A stretch of 64,000 nt of DNA. It comes from an uncultured Oscillospiraceae bacterium (GTDB lineage Bacteria; Bacillota; Clostridia; Oscillospirales; Oscillospiraceae). Of this stretch, positions 48,677-58,919 are shown one piece after another; positions within the stretch are counted from its first letter, which is position 1; every line of letters starts with the position of its first letter. The notes under the pieces were generated by a model. The model ran no database searches. It had not been told where the DNA came from and worked only from the letters and a program-made list of their open reading frames with translations. The stretch covers positions 176,465 through 240,464 of the forward strand of contig CAKTPI010000001.1 of NCBI GenBank assembly GCA_934591635.1. The letters are read 5' to 3'. The position numbers were made by a program, and so were the translations under genes.

Positions 48677-50956
48677 ATGCAGCCTAAGATGTGCGTCAAG
48701 TGCAAGAAAAATGTTGCAGTTGTTTTTATAACGAAAATGGAAAACGGCAATACCCTTAATGAGGGCTATTGCCTCAAGTGTGCCCGGAGCCTGGGCATTC
48801 CGCAGATTGACCAGGTGGTCAAGCAGATGGGGATTTCGGAAGATGACCTGGATATGATCAGCGATGAGATGAGCAGTATGTTCGGACAGAATGACAGTGA
48901 AGGAGAGGGGGAGGAGTCCGAAAGCCGCACCGCGACTTTCCCGCTGCTCAATCAGCTTTTTGGAAATGGAAGTCTGCCGATTCCTGCAAAGCCTAAGAAG
49001 CAGGAGCAGCCTGCAGAGGAGCCGGAGAAAAAGAAGCCCCCCAAGAAGCATAAATTTCTGGATAGTTACTGCATGGATCTTACAGGAAGAGCCAGAGCGG
49101 GAAAGTTGGATAAGGTGATTGGACGGGATGTGGAAACCGAGCGTGTCATTCAGATTCTGAACCGTCGCCAGAAAAATAACCCGTGTCTGGTGGGTGAGCC
49201 TGGCGTGGGCAAAACGGCTATTGCTGAGGGATTGGCCCAGCGAATTGCGGCAGGGGATGTGCCCTATAAACTGCGGGATAAAGAGGTCTTTCTGCTGGAT
49301 TTGACGGCTCTTGTGGCGGGCACCCAGTTCCGGGGACAGTTTGAGAGCCGTATGAAGAGCCTGATCACAGAAATCAAAGAGTGCGGCAACATCATTCTGG
49401 TGGTGGATGAGGTGCACAATTTGGTGGGAGCCGGTGACGCGGAGGGCAGTATGAACGCTGCCAATATTCTCAAGCCTCCGCTTTCCCGGGGCGAGATTCA
49501 AATCATCGGTGCCACTACCTATACAGAGTACCGCAAATATATCGAGAAGGACGCCGCATTGGAGCGCCGCTTTCAGCCGGTTACGGTGGCGGAGCCCACT
49601 ATGGAGCAGGCAATCCAAATTATGCAGGGCATTGCAAAAACCTATGCGGATTTCCACAGTGTGGCGATTTCTCCGGAGATTGCCCGCCAGTGTGTGGTGC
49701 TGTCAGAGCGGTATATCACGGATCGGTTCCTGCCGGATAAAGCCATTGACCTTTTGGACGAAGCCTGTTCGGATGTGAATCTGCGGAGCAAGGAGCTTTC
49801 AAGGTTAGCGGAACTGCGCAAGGAGCGAGACGATTACGAGCTGGAGCTGCGTATGCTCAATGAGAATACAGAAGACCAGAATTTTGAACGCCTTGCTACC
49901 ATCCGCAGCAAGCTCTGCCAAATCGCGGCGGAGATCGAGGAACTGGAGAAGGTGCCGCTGCCTGCGGTCACAATAGAGAATCTGGCCCGGGTAATTGAGT
50001 TGTGGACGAAGATTCCTGCATCCAAAATCAAAGAGCAGGAGTACCAGCAGATCAAGGGGCTGGCCGATCGGCTCCGGCAGCATATTGTTGGCCAGGATGA
50101 GGCGGTGGATGCCGTTTCCAAGGCCATTCGCCGGAACCGTGTAGGCATTTCGCCCAAGAAGCGCCCGGTCTCTTTCATCTTTGTTGGTCCCACCGGTGTG
50201 GGCAAGACGGAACTTGTCAAGCAGCTGGCATCGGATCTGTTTGACAGTGTGGATAGTCTGATTCGGCTGGATATGTCTGAATATATGGAGAAGCACACGG
50301 TTTCCAAGCTCATCGGGTCGCCTCCCGGCTATGTGGGCTATGACGATGCAGGCCAGCTTACCGAGCAGATTCGCCGCCGCCCCTATAGTGTGGTGCTGTT
50401 TGATGAGATTGAGAAAGCACACCCGGATGTATTGAATATTCTGCTTCAGGTGCTGGACGATGGCCGCATCACCGATTCTCAGGGGCGGGTAGTAAATTTC
50501 GAGAATACCATCATTGTGATGACCTCCAATGCCGGTTCCGATGGCGGCACTGCCGGAATGGGCTTTGGCCGCACGCAGAATGACCAAGTGAAGGAAAAAA
50601 CCATGAAAGCACTGCAAGGCTTCCTGCGGCCGGAGTTTTTGAATCGGGTGGATGAGATCATCACATTCAACCACCTGACAGAGGAAAACTTCCTGAGCAT
50701 TGCCGATATCATGATGAAGGAGCTCCAGCAGAGCCTGGAATCCCGCGGACTGGAATTCTCATGGGATGATTCCATCCGGGATTATCTGGTGAAGAAGGCA
50801 TACTCCATTACCTATGGCGCCCGGAATCTGCGCCGCACCATCCAGCGCAGTTTGGAAGATCCCATCAGCGAGGTCATCATCGATAGCTTTGAGCAACCCA
50901 TCAGTAAAATTCACGCCTATGTGGAAGACGATCAAGTGAAGCTTCGTACCGAATAA
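48677..50956 (+). CDS. ClpE-like AAA+ chaperone with N-terminal zinc finger
   Basis: Hsp100 unfoldase of 759 residues. Instead of a Clp N domain it starts with a zinc finger, C6-x2-C9...C32-x2-C35, then a long acidic/Pro-Lys linker (about 65-135) as in ClpE. AAA1 has Walker [14 protein letters not shown] and [10 protein letters not shown]; a short middle coiled coil follows; AAA2 has [15 protein letters not shown] and [12 protein letters not shown] tripeptide GMGFGR after Walker B of AAA2 may be the ClpP-docking loop. GGAGGGAG precedes the ATG. No McsA/McsB or CtsR genes are nearby. Confidence 0.9.
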   Translation: MQPKMCVKCKKNVAVVFITKMENGNTLNEGYCLKCARSLGIPQIDQVVKQMGISEDDLDMISDEMSSMFGQNDSEGEGEESESRTATFPLLNQLFGNGSLPIPAKPKKQEQPAEEPEKKKPPKKHKFLDSYCMDLTGRARAGKLDKVIGRDVETERVIQILNRRQKNNPCLVGEPGVGKTAIAEGLAQRIAAGDVPYKLRDKEVFLLDLTALVAGTQFRGQFESRMKSLITEIKECGNIILVVDEVHNLVGAGDAEGSMNAANILKPPLSRGEIQIIGATTYTEYRKYIEKDAALERRFQPVTVAEPTMEQAIQIMQGIAKTYADFHSVAISPEIARQCVVLSERYITDRFLPDKAIDLLDEACSDVNLRSKELSRLAELRKERDDYELELRMLNENTEDQNFERLATIRSKLCQIAAEIEELEKVPLPAVTIENLARVIELWTKIPASKIKEQEYQQIKGLADRLRQHIVGQDEAVDAVSKAIRRNRVGISPKKRPVSFIFVGPTGVGKTELVKQLASDLFDSVDSLIRLDMSEYMEKHTVSKLIGSPPGYVGYDDAGQLTEQIRRRPYSVVLFDEIEKAHPDVLNILLQVLDDGRITDSQGRVVNFENTIIVMTSNAGSDGGTAGMGFGRTQNDQVKEKTMKALQGFLRPEFLNRVDEIITFNHLTEENFLSIADIMMKELQQSLESRGLEFSWDDSIRDYLVKKAYSITYGARNLRRTIQRSLEDPISEVIIDSFEQPISKIHAYVEDDQVKLRTE

Positions 50957-50959
50957 AAT

Positions 50960-50997
50960 TTCCGCCTGCCCTTGCGTTTGAGGACAGGCGGATTTCT
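50960..50997 (+). terminator. Terminator after the ClpE-like gene
   Basis: CCGCCTG pairs with CAGGCGG (50962-50968 with 50985-50991), followed by ATTTCTTAT. Confidence 0.65.
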
Positions 50998-51173
50998 TAT
51001 GTGTGATAATAAACAAAAGGCAAAGCAGGAAATTACTTATTCTGTTGAAACGTAAAATGCATAATACACGGTAATTAATTGCGGGCCGAAAATTATTTTC
51101 ATCTGACAGCTACACGTCATATTAGGTGAAGACCCTGAATTTACATGAGTGAGGATAAGGAAGATGGTGATTT

Positions 51174-51644
51174 TTAGTTATTAAGAAGGTATACAGCAAG
51201 GTTCTGCACAGCTGCAAAGCCTAACCACAGCAGATAGGGAATTTGCAGCAGTCCTGCTTTTTCATCTTGCTTCTCAAATTCCAGTGCCATTATCAGGACA
51301 AGAATCCAGAGAATAATCAGCAATACAAGTGCATATCCGTAAGCTTTGGCGCGGAAGAAAACAAGCGGCCATGCAAAGTTGAAAAGCAGCTGCAGTGCAA
51401 ATTGCCCGGTCGCCCTTTTTGTGTGCTGCCCATACAGTTGAACACGGGCTATTCCAATCCCCATCAGCAGGTACAGAATTGTCCAGATAATGGGGAATAA
51501 GATACCAGGCGGCATAAAGGACGGTTGTTTTGCCTGTGACAGGAATATGTTTATCCCATTCCTGTTGAGCAGCCCAGCAAAAATACCCGTCAGTTCACAG
51601 AGGCTAATCCAGAAAAGATATGTGTTCCGTGTTGATTTCTTCAT
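51174..51644 (-). CDS. TspO/MBR-family membrane protein
   Basis: 156 residues and five hydrophobic segments. TspO marks are the second-helix FPIIWTILYLLMGIGIA, QLLFNFAWPLVFF and the last-helix YLLWLGFAAVQNLAVYLLN. The family binds tetrapyrroles or other lipophilic ligands in the membrane. It stands alone; the ribosome site is weak. Confidence 0.88.
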   Translation of the reverse strand: MKKSTRNTYLFWISLCELTGIFAGLLNRNGINIFLSQAKQPSFMPPGILFPIIWTILYLLMGIGIARVQLYGQHTKRATGQFALQLLFNFAWPLVFFRAKAYGYALVLLIILWILVLIMALEFEKQDEKAGLLQIPYLLWLGFAAVQNLAVYLLNN

Positions 51645-51693
51645 TGCTGCATCACCCGTTTGAGAATATGCTCCAATAGGTGGACTGCATGCG

Positions 51694-51732
51694 CAAAAAT
51701 ATGCCTCCCCTTCAGAAAAAGAAGGAGAGGCA
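51694..51732 (-). terminator. Terminator after the SH3 lipoprotein gene (minus strand)
   Basis: TGCCTCCCCTTC (51702-51713) pairs with GAAGGAGAGGCA (51721-51732, one mismatch or G-T). The minus-strand tail is TATTTTTGC. Confidence 0.75.
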
Positions 51733-51749
51733 CAAAATTAGGCTTAAAA

Positions 51750-52946
51750 TCAGCTCATGCGGACGTAGCTCATGCAGATCCAGCCAATGTCCATTCTGCC
51801 CCAGGTCAGGCCGTCGGCAGTGGTGGTCTCCAGAATGTTAACCACATCGCCCATGGTCTTGGAGCCAACAACCTGGAAGGAGGTGCCGGCACCGGCGCGG
51901 ACGTAAACGTTGGTACCGGTCACAACAGCATTACCGGTTCCAACATTGGTACTGCCGTTGTTGGTGTTATTGTTGTTGCTGCCATCCACAGCAATATAAT
52001 CCATGGAAGCCCAGCCGCCGCTGACATAGCCCCAGCTGGTGGTGCCGACTTTGATCTGCTGCTGCACCTGCACCCGATCGTTCTGGTTCAGCGTCTTGAT
52101 GACATCGTAGTTGGTGCCCGGGCCGGAACGAACTCTCAACTGTGTCGCTGTAACAGTGCCGGAGACGGCATTTGCACTGGTGTCGCCATCCATATAGACA
52201 TAGGACAGGCTGATCCAGCCCTTATCGGTACGGCCCCAGCCATTGCTGGATTCCAGAATGGTGACCCGGTCGCCATAGGTGTAGGAGCCAACCTTGTCGG
52301 CAGTCTGGCTGGCAGAACTGCGGATGTTCAGCTCGCTTGCGGTAACAACACCCTTCTTGCCGTTTGCGGGGGTGGTGGTTGTGCCGGTACCGGTGATGTT
52401 ATTCACGGTGGGGGCGGTCACATCGGTATTGCCGGTAGTGGGAGCTGTGGACGTGGTAGCGTTGGTGGTAGGATTCTCAGCGCCGGGGGTGGAGGTACCG
52501 CCGGTGGACAGAGTGACGTTGCTCATATCCAGCATATCGGTGACGATCCAGCCGGTGACCCCCAAGGTATCAGAGCTGACAAAGGCCCAGGTGACGACGC
52601 CGATGCTCTCGACCCGCAGCACCTCTACTTCGTCACCGGCATCCAGCTGGCCGAGAACGCGGCTGCCGGTGCTGGGGGAGTTGCGCATGCTCAGCTGCTC
52701 CTTTACCACGGCAATGTTGTCCCGGGCGGCGGTGGTGGGGGCCTGCGTGGGGGCAATGGTGGGGGCGGCAGTGGGTGCCTCAGTCTCAGGCTCAGTGGTA
52801 ACGGTGGTTTCCGGCTCCGTGGGTGCCTCAGTGCCGCTGGAGGGCAGCAAAGAGCAGCCGCTCAGTGCGGCAACAACCAGGGCCAGCACCAGAGACAGAC
52901 TCAGAAACCGACCGAGAGACATTTTCTTTGTGAAGGGGTAATTCAT
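51750..52946 (-). CDS. Lipoprotein with four bacterial SH3 domains
   Basis: 398 residues. Signal peptide ending in lipobox LSGC with C31 as the lipid anchor, then a Thr/Pro/Glu-rich linker (residues 35-72). Four SH3b repeats follow at about 78-135, 198-255, 262-320 and 343-398, each with an N-terminal (L/V)xxR and a GWG/GWI-type end, joined by Thr/Asn/Gly-rich linkers. Such repeats bind peptidoglycan or stem peptides at the cell surface. No enzymatic domain is present. AAAGGGAGGTAACCTT precedes the ATG. Confidence 0.88.
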   Translation of the reverse strand: MNYPFTKKMSLGRFLSLSLVLALVVAALSGCSLLPSSGTEAPTEPETTVTTEPETEAPTAAPTIAPTQAPTTAARDNIAVVKEQLSMRNSPSTGSRVLGQLDAGDEVEVLRVESIGVVTWAFVSSDTLGVTGWIVTDMLDMSNVTLSTGGTSTPGAENPTTNATTSTAPTTGNTDVTAPTVNNITGTGTTTTPANGKKGVVTASELNIRSSASQTADKVGSYTYGDRVTILESSNGWGRTDKGWISLSYVYMDGDTSANAVSGTVTATQLRVRSGPGTNYDVIKTLNQNDRVQVQQQIKVGTTSWGYVSGGWASMDYIAVDGSNNNNTNNGSTNVGTGNAVVTGTNVYVRAGAGTSFQVVGSKTMGDVVNILETTTADGLTWGRMDIGWICMSYVRMS

Positions 52947-53131
52947 AAGGTTACCTCCCTTTCTAATTATTTCTCGAGCTTATTATATCGGATTTGGGGG
53001 CGAATTGTCAATAGGATAAGATTTAATTAATCATTAATCTTTATTCATAGTATGGGCGAAAAATCTGGAATTTCTCCTGGAAAAATCGGTAAAAATCCTG
53101 GACACATCCGGGAAAATTCAAAGGAAAATGC

Positions 53132-53161
53132 TTGACAGCCTTTACCCCTCCGTGGTAAAAT
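53132..53161 (+). promoter_or_regulatory. Promoter of the T-box-cysS operon
   Basis: TTGACA (53132-53137), 18-base spacer, TAAAAT (53156-53161). Confidence 0.75.
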
Positions 53162-53167
53162 AAAAAA

Positions 53168-53374
53168 AGGTTAATACCGCTGTGAAGGGGAAGAGTAACA
53201 CATCGTTCTGTCAGAGAGCCGGGGCCATGGCTGAAAGCCCGGGCGGGATTCGGTTTGCGAAGGTGCGCCCCGGAGCGGATGCGTTTCAAAGTAAGTGATA
53301 AATGAGAGTGGAACCGCGGTCAACTGCCGCCTCTTGTGCAAGCCCAGTGCTGCACGGGGGGCGTTTTATTTTTG
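53168..53374 (+). promoter_or_regulatory. T-box leader, cysteine specifier
   Basis: The T-box sequence AGAGTGGAACCGCGG is at 53305-53319, inside the antiterminator. Stem I (about 53183-53275) has the AGAGAG bulge and a specifier region with UGC (53256-53258), the cysteine codon. The rival terminator pairs GCCGCCTCTTGTGCA with TGCTGCACGGGGGGCG and ends in TTTTATTTTTG (to 53374). Uncharged tRNA-Cys binding should favour transcription of cysS. Confidence 0.92.
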
Positions 53375-53398
53375 TATCTACACAAGGAGGAAAAAGAT

Positions 53399-54826
53399 AT
53401 GTACCTTTATAACTCTGCTACCCATAAAAAAGAACTCTTTACCCCCAACGATCCCAAGCTTGTGAAAATGTATACCTGTGGTCCGACGGTATACCACTAT
53501 GCCCATATCGGCAATCTTCGCAGCTACATCATGGAGGATGTGCTGGAAAAGGCGCTGCGCTACGAGGGATATCCCTTGAAACGGGTGATGAACATCACCG
53601 ATGTGGGACATTTGGCCTCTGATGCGGATACCGGAGAGGATAAGATGCTCAAGGGCGCCCGCCGGGAGCATAAAACCGTCATGGAGATTGCAAAATATTA
53701 TACCGATGCTTTCTTTGCTGACTGCGATAAGCTGAATATCAAACGCCCGGATGTGGTGGAACCTGCTACCCACTGCATCCCGGAGTATATCCACATGATC
53801 ACAACCCTGCTGGAGAAGGGATATGCCTATATTGCTGGAGGCAATGTGTATTTTGATACCTCCAAGCTGGAAAAATACTATGTATTCAACGACCATGATG
53901 AAGAGGACCTGGCGGTGGGCGTCCGTGAGGGCGTGGAGGAAGATACCAACAAGCGCAATAAAAATGACTTCGTTCTGTGGTTTACCAAGTCCAAGTTTGA
54001 GGATCAGGCCCTTAAGTGGGATTCTCCCTGGGGCGTTGGCTATCCCGGTTGGCACATTGAGTGCTCCTGCATCTCTATCAAGCACCTGGGTGAGGATCTG
54101 GATATCCACTGCGGCGGCATCGACAATGCATTCCCCCACCATACCAACGAGATTGCCCAGTCTGAAAGCTACCTGGGTCACAAATGGTGCAACTACTGGT
54201 TTCATGTCCGCCACCTGAACGTGGACTACGGCGATGGCGTTTCCAAGATGAGCAAATCCAAGGGGGAATTTTTGACCGTCTCCTTGCTGGAGCAGAAAGG
54301 CTATGACCCCATGGCCTATCGGCTGTTCTGCCTGCAGAGCCACTATCGCCGCAACCTGGTGTTTAACTGGGAGAACCTGGATAATGCCGCTGCTGCCTAC
54401 GATAAGTTGATTGCCAAGATTGCTGCGCTCAAGGACGACGGCGAGGTTGACCAAGCGGCTTTTGATGCTCTGAAGGCCCGCTTTGTCGGTGCACTGGATG
54501 CAGACCTCAATACCTCGTTGGCGGTCACGGCACTTTACGATGTGCTCAAGGCAAAATGTAATGACGCCACCAAGCTGGCGGCCCTGCAGGACTTTGACCG
54601 GGTGCTGAGCCTGAATCTGATTCCCGCGGCAAATGCTCTGCGGCAGAAGCAGACTGAGGAGGAGCAGGCAAACGCAGATCCGGAGATTGATGCATTGGTT
54701 GCAGCCCGTACTGCGGCCAAGAGGGAAAAGAATTTTGCGGAGGCAGACCGCATCCGTGACCAGCTGAAAGCCATGGGCGTGGAGATTATTGATACCCCTC
54801 AGGGCGCAAAATGGAGAAAAGTATGA
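53399..54826 (+). CDS. cysS: Cysteinyl-tRNA synthetase
   Basis: Class I synthetase, 475 residues. HIGN in TVYHYAHIGNLRSY, zinc ligands in WHIECSCISIKHLG and the catalytic KMSKSKGEF loop are present. Start at 53399 follows AAGGAGGAAAAAGAT. It is controlled by the T-box and overlaps polA by ATGA. Confidence 0.98.
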   Translation: MYLYNSATHKKELFTPNDPKLVKMYTCGPTVYHYAHIGNLRSYIMEDVLEKALRYEGYPLKRVMNITDVGHLASDADTGEDKMLKGARREHKTVMEIAKYYTDAFFADCDKLNIKRPDVVEPATHCIPEYIHMITTLLEKGYAYIAGGNVYFDTSKLEKYYVFNDHDEEDLAVGVREGVEEDTNKRNKNDFVLWFTKSKFEDQALKWDSPWGVGYPGWHIECSCISIKHLGEDLDIHCGGIDNAFPHHTNEIAQSESYLGHKWCNYWFHVRHLNVDYGDGVSKMSKSKGEFLTVSLLEQKGYDPMAYRLFCLQSHYRRNLVFNWENLDNAAAAYDKLIAKIAALKDDGEVDQAAFDALKARFVGALDADLNTSLAVTALYDVLKAKCNDATKLAALQDFDRVLSLNLIPAANALRQKQTEEEQANADPEIDALVAARTAAKREKNFAEADRIRDQLKAMGVEIIDTPQGAKWRKV

Positions 54827-57354
54827 AACTGCTGATTCTGGATGGCAACAGCGTTATCAACCGGGCATATTTTGGAGTAAAACCCTTGACTACCCGGGAT
54901 GGCCTGTATACCCATGCAATTTATGGCTTTTTGAACATTCTGGAGCGGATGCAGAAGGAGGAGCAGCCTGACGCTGTGGCCGTGGCCTTTGATCTGCACG
55001 GCCCAACCTTCCGTCACCTGCGCTATGACGGCTATAAGGCAACCCGGCATGCCATGCCGGAGGAGCTTGCCCAGCAGATGCCCATCATGAAGCAGGTGCT
55101 CCACGCCATGCGCATTCCCATCTACGAGTGCCAAGGGTGGGAGGCGGATGATGTGATTGGCACTGTCGGACGAATCTGTTCGGAGCACGCCTGGCAGTGC
55201 GTCATTGTTACCGGTGACCGGGACAGTCTCCAGCTGATTGATGACCACGTGAATGTGAAGCTGGTGATTTCCAAGCCCGGCCAGACCAATGCGACCCTCT
55301 ACACCCGGGAGCTGTTTGAGGAGGAATATGGATTCGAACCCAAAAAACTTATTGATCTCAAAGCATTGATGGGAGATTCTTCAGATAATATTCCCGGCGT
55401 CGCCGGAGTTGGCCCAAAGACAGCCAAAGAGCTTCTGCTGAAATTTGGAAGCCTGAATGGGGTGTATTCCAATCTGGGAGATGCCTCCATCCGTCCGAAG
55501 CTTCGTGAAAAGCTGGAAAATGGTAAGGAGAGCGCCTATCTCTCCTACGAGCTTGCCACCATTATTCCGGAGGCACCCATTGAATTTACTCCGGAGAATG
55601 CGCTCTGCCAGCCTTGCTGTAAGCAGGAGCTGTATGAGCTCTTCCAAAAGCTGGAATTTGTCCGCTTGATCGATAAGTATGGCCTGCGGGGAGCGGCAGC
55701 AGAGGCTGCGGCGGACGCAAATCCGGTGGTACACTTGCCGAAAATGGATGCTTTGCCGGAAAATATGGATGCCTGTGCGGTCTACGTGGCGCAGGACGGC
55801 AGCCTGGGCGTTGCCTGGGCCGAAGGTGTGTGCGCCTTAACGCCCATGGAGGTGCAGATGCGGCCGCTGGATTTTCGCACCCAATCCCGACTTGTTCTTC
55901 ATGATGCAAAAACCACCCGGCACCGACTGGTGGAAATGGGCATTCCCTGTGGCAATGTAACCTTTGATACCGCTTTGGCAGCCTACGACCTGAATCCTTC
56001 CCAATCGGATTATCCGGTGTCCAAGCTGGCAACCACCTTCTTGGGCGTTACCGTGGAAGATGGGGATGCTGCTGCCTGCGCCGAGGCTGTGTGGCTGCTG
56101 GAGGATAAGCTTCGTCAGGAGCTTTCCCGCTGTGAGATGACCAAGCTCTATCAAGAGATCGAACTTCCTCTGTGTGATGTCCTTTACAAAATGGAACGTC
56201 GGGGCATCGCCATTGACCGGGGCCAATTGGCCCAGTTCGGCAAAATGCTGTCGGCCCGAATCGCCGACTGTGAGGCACTGATCTATTCCTATTCCGGCAC
56301 CACTTTTAATATCAATTCTCCGAAACAGCTAGGGGAGCTGCTTTTTGAAAAGCTGGCACTGACGCCGGTGAAAAAGACGAAGACAGGTTATGCAACCAAT
56401 GCGGATGTGCTGGAAAAGCTGATGAATAAGCATCCTATTATCCCTGCCATTGTGGATTACCGGATGCTCACCAAGCTGAAATCCACCTATGCCGATGGAC
56501 TGATGAAGGAAATCCGGGAGGATGGCCGTATCCACACCACCTTCCAGAACCTGGTCACCGCTACCGGGCGGCTGTCTTCCACGGAACCCAATTTGCAGAA
56601 TATTCCGGTGCGTACGGATCTGGGGGCAGAGATTCGAAAAATGTTTGTGCCCAAGTCCGGTTGCGTCCTGGTGGATGCGGATTACAGCCAGATCGAGCTG
56701 CGGGTGTTGGCCCATATCGCTGACGATAAGACCATGCAGCAGGCCTTCTGTTCCGGCGAGGATATCCACACAGCCACGGCAGCCCAGGTTTTTGGAGTGC
56801 CCAAGGAGCAGGTGACCCCGCTCCAGCGCCGTCATGCCAAGGCTGTGAACTTTGGAATTGTGTACGGCATTTCAGAGTTCTCCCTGGCGGAGGACATCGG
56901 GGTCTCCCGCTATGAGGCCCGAGAATATATCGACAATTATCTGGCTACCTACCATGGTGTAAGGGACTATATGAAGCACGTGGTGGAGGAGGCCAAGGAG
57001 CGCGGCTACACCGAGACACTCTATGGCCGCAGACGCTATATTCCGGAGCTGAAAAGCAGCAATTTCAATGTCCGTCAGGGAGCGGAGCGAATTGCACTGA
57101 ATACCCCTATCCAGGGTACTGCGGCAGACCTGATTAAGCTTGCCATGCTCCGGGTGGAAAAGACACTGAACGAGCAATTTCCTAAGGCGGAGCTGCTGCT
57201 GCAGGTTCATGATGAGCTGATTGTGGAATGTCCACAGGAGATTGCCCCTCAGGTTGCTGCCTTGGTAAGCCGTGAGATGGAACAGGTGGCGGATCTTCAT
57301 GTCCCCCTGACGGCAGAGGCAAAATTCGGAAAGAGCTGGTATGATGCCAAATGA
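54823..57354 (+). CDS. polA: DNA polymerase I without a working proofreading site
   Basis: 843 residues. 5'-3' exonuclease domain 1-290 (LILDGNSVINRAYFG, GWEADDVIGT, GDSSDNIPGVAGVGPKTA). Polymerase domain about 470-843 with motif A DADYSQIELRVLAH, motif B RRHAKAVNFGIVYG and motif C LLQVHDELIVE. The middle domain has CAVYVAQDGSL where proofreading enzymes have a DxE motif, so 3'-5' exonuclease activity is probably lost, as in Bacillus and Thermus Pol I. It is cotranslated with cysS and rimI. Confidence 0.97.
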   Translation: MKLLILDGNSVINRAYFGVKPLTTRDGLYTHAIYGFLNILERMQKEEQPDAVAVAFDLHGPTFRHLRYDGYKATRHAMPEELAQQMPIMKQVLHAMRIPIYECQGWEADDVIGTVGRICSEHAWQCVIVTGDRDSLQLIDDHVNVKLVISKPGQTNATLYTRELFEEEYGFEPKKLIDLKALMGDSSDNIPGVAGVGPKTAKELLLKFGSLNGVYSNLGDASIRPKLREKLENGKESAYLSYELATIIPEAPIEFTPENALCQPCCKQELYELFQKLEFVRLIDKYGLRGAAAEAAADANPVVHLPKMDALPENMDACAVYVAQDGSLGVAWAEGVCALTPMEVQMRPLDFRTQSRLVLHDAKTTRHRLVEMGIPCGNVTFDTALAAYDLNPSQSDYPVSKLATTFLGVTVEDGDAAACAEAVWLLEDKLRQELSRCEMTKLYQEIELPLCDVLYKMERRGIAIDRGQLAQFGKMLSARIADCEALIYSYSGTTFNINSPKQLGELLFEKLALTPVKKTKTGYATNADVLEKLMNKHPIIPAIVDYRMLTKLKSTYADGLMKEIREDGRIHTTFQNLVTATGRLSSTEPNLQNIPVRTDLGAEIRKMFVPKSGCVLVDADYSQIELRVLAHIADDKTMQQAFCSGEDIHTATAAQVFGVPKEQVTPLQRRHAKAVNFGIVYGISEFSLAEDIGVSRYEAREYIDNYLATYHGVRDYMKHVVEEAKERGYTETLYGRRRYIPELKSSNFNVRQGAERIALNTPIQGTAADLIKLAMLRVEKTLNEQFPKAELLLQVHDELIVECPQEIAPQVAALVSREMEQVADLHVPLTAEAKFGKSWYDAK

Positions 57355-57794
57355 TGGAAATTGTCACCATGCAGCCCCAGCATGTGCCCCAGGTTGCTGC
57401 CCTGGAGCAGGAATGCTTTTCGGACCCTTGGAGTGAGGAAAGCGTTGCTTCGGAGCTGGATAATCCGCTGTCGCTCTGGCTGGTCTGCCTGGAAGGAGAG
57501 CGGGTTCTGGGATATGTAGGTTCCCAAACTGTGCTGGACGAGACAGATATGATGAATGTGGCGGTATCTCCGGGTTTTCGCCGCCGGGGAATTGCAGAAA
57601 ATCTGATTGAAACATTGATTCTTACCTTAAAGCCGCGGGGAAGCCGCAGCCTTTCCCTGGAGGTGCGCGCTTCCAATGCTCCTGCCATTGCGCTGTATCG
57701 GAAGCTGGGGTTTGTCCAGGTGGGCAGGCGGCCCAATTATTACCGTCATCCCAAGGAGGATGGCTTGATCCTGCGAAAGGAGTGGGAAAAATGA
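57351..57794 (+). CDS. rimI: Ribosomal-protein-S18-alanine N-acetyltransferase RimI
   Basis: 147-residue GNAT enzyme. The acetyl-CoA loop is VAVSPGFRRRGIAENLIETL, then SLEVRASNAPAIALYRKLGF and GRRPNYYRHPKEDGLIL, the typical RimI ending. Its place directly before tsaD is standard. It overlaps polA and tsaD by 4 bases each. Confidence 0.93.
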   Translation: MMEIVTMQPQHVPQVAALEQECFSDPWSEESVASELDNPLSLWLVCLEGERVLGYVGSQTVLDETDMMNVAVSPGFRRRGIAENLIETLILTLKPRGSRSLSLEVRASNAPAIALYRKLGFVQVGRRPNYYRHPKEDGLILRKEWEK

Positions 57795-58807
57795 ATATTC
57801 TGGCTGTAGAATCCTCCTGCGATGAAACGGCAGTTGCCGTTGTGCAGGACGGAAGAAGAATTCTGACGGACTGCATTGCATCCCAGGTGGATTTGCACCG
57901 GCTTTACGGTGGTGTTGTGCCGGAAATTGCTTCCCGGAAGCATATTGAGGCCATTTATGGTCTGGCAGATCAAGCGTTGGAAACAGCGAAGCTGACCCGC
58001 CGGGACATTGATGCTGTGGCGGTGACTTATGCCCCGGGGCTGATTGGCGCGGTGCTGGTTGGTGTTAATTTTGCCAAAGCAGCGGCCTTTGCCATGCAAA
58101 AACCTCTGATTCCTGTGCACCATATCCGGGGGCACATCGCGGCCAATTACCTGGCTTATCCGGAGCTGGAGCCACCGTTTCTGTGCCTGGTGGTGTCCGG
58201 TGGACATACGATGATCGTGGAAGTAAGGGACTATACGGACATGCGTATCCTGGGAACCTCTCTGGACGATGCGGCGGGGGAGTGCTTTGACAAGGTGGCG
58301 CGGGTGCTTGGCATGCCCTATCCCGGCGGCGCGGCGCTGGACAAGGCCTCTCAGCAGGGAGACGAGCGCAAATACACGCTGCCCCGAAGCAAGCCCGGCG
58401 AGAATCCCTATAACATGAGCTTTTCCGGACTGAAGACGGCAGCACTGAATCTGATTCACCACGCCGAGCAGGTAGGAGAGCCTTTGGATATCCCCAGCCT
58501 GTGTGCCAGCTTCTCCGCGGCGGTATCTGAAGCGTTGGTGCCGAGAGTGGTGATGGCCATGGAGCAGACGGGTTATCGGAAGGTGGCAGTAGCTGGCGGC
58601 GTGGCCGCCAATTCCCGCATTCGTCGGGACATTCTGACAGCTGCTCAGCAGCTGGGTGTCCAGGTGTATATGCCACCGCTGAAGCTGTGCGGTGATAATG
58701 GTGCAATGATCGGGGCCCAGGCCTACTATGAATACATGGCGGGCAATGTGGCGGATATGCACCTGAACGCCTATGCGACCAAATCGATTTTGGGAGAGGC
58801 ACTGTGA
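57791..58807 (+). CDS. tsaD: tRNA N6-threonylcarbamoyladenosine transferase TsaD
   Basis: Makes t6A37 in ANN-decoding tRNAs together with TsaB and TsaE. The metal-binding motif HHIRGHIAANYL, VVSGGHTMIV, SLDDAAGECFDKVAR and the C-terminal LCGDNGAMIGAQAYY are intact. 338 residues from ATG 57791 with AAAGGAG upstream. tsaB and tsaE are not in the window. Confidence 0.97.
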   Translation: MNILAVESSCDETAVAVVQDGRRILTDCIASQVDLHRLYGGVVPEIASRKHIEAIYGLADQALETAKLTRRDIDAVAVTYAPGLIGAVLVGVNFAKAAAFAMQKPLIPVHHIRGHIAANYLAYPELEPPFLCLVVSGGHTMIVEVRDYTDMRILGTSLDDAAGECFDKVARVLGMPYPGGAALDKASQQGDERKYTLPRSKPGENPYNMSFSGLKTAALNLIHHAEQVGEPLDIPSLCASFSAAVSEALVPRVVMAMEQTGYRKVAVAGGVAANSRIRRDILTAAQQLGVQVYMPPLKLCGDNGAMIGAQAYYEYMAGNVADMHLNAYATKSILGEAL

Positions 58808-58919
58808 AAAGTTAGCAAAACGCTGTAACTGTATCGTTACAATTTTGCAACTTTCTTAATAAATACTTTAAAATTTCTTGTGCATTTCCTGTGAAGTCTG
58901 TTTATAAGCCTGTTGAAAA

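Noticed and set aside
51750-52946. CRISPR or DNA repeat array suggested by repeated Thr/Asn/Gly codons
   Set aside because: The repeats are degenerate codon runs in linkers between SH3 domains, not identical spaced units.
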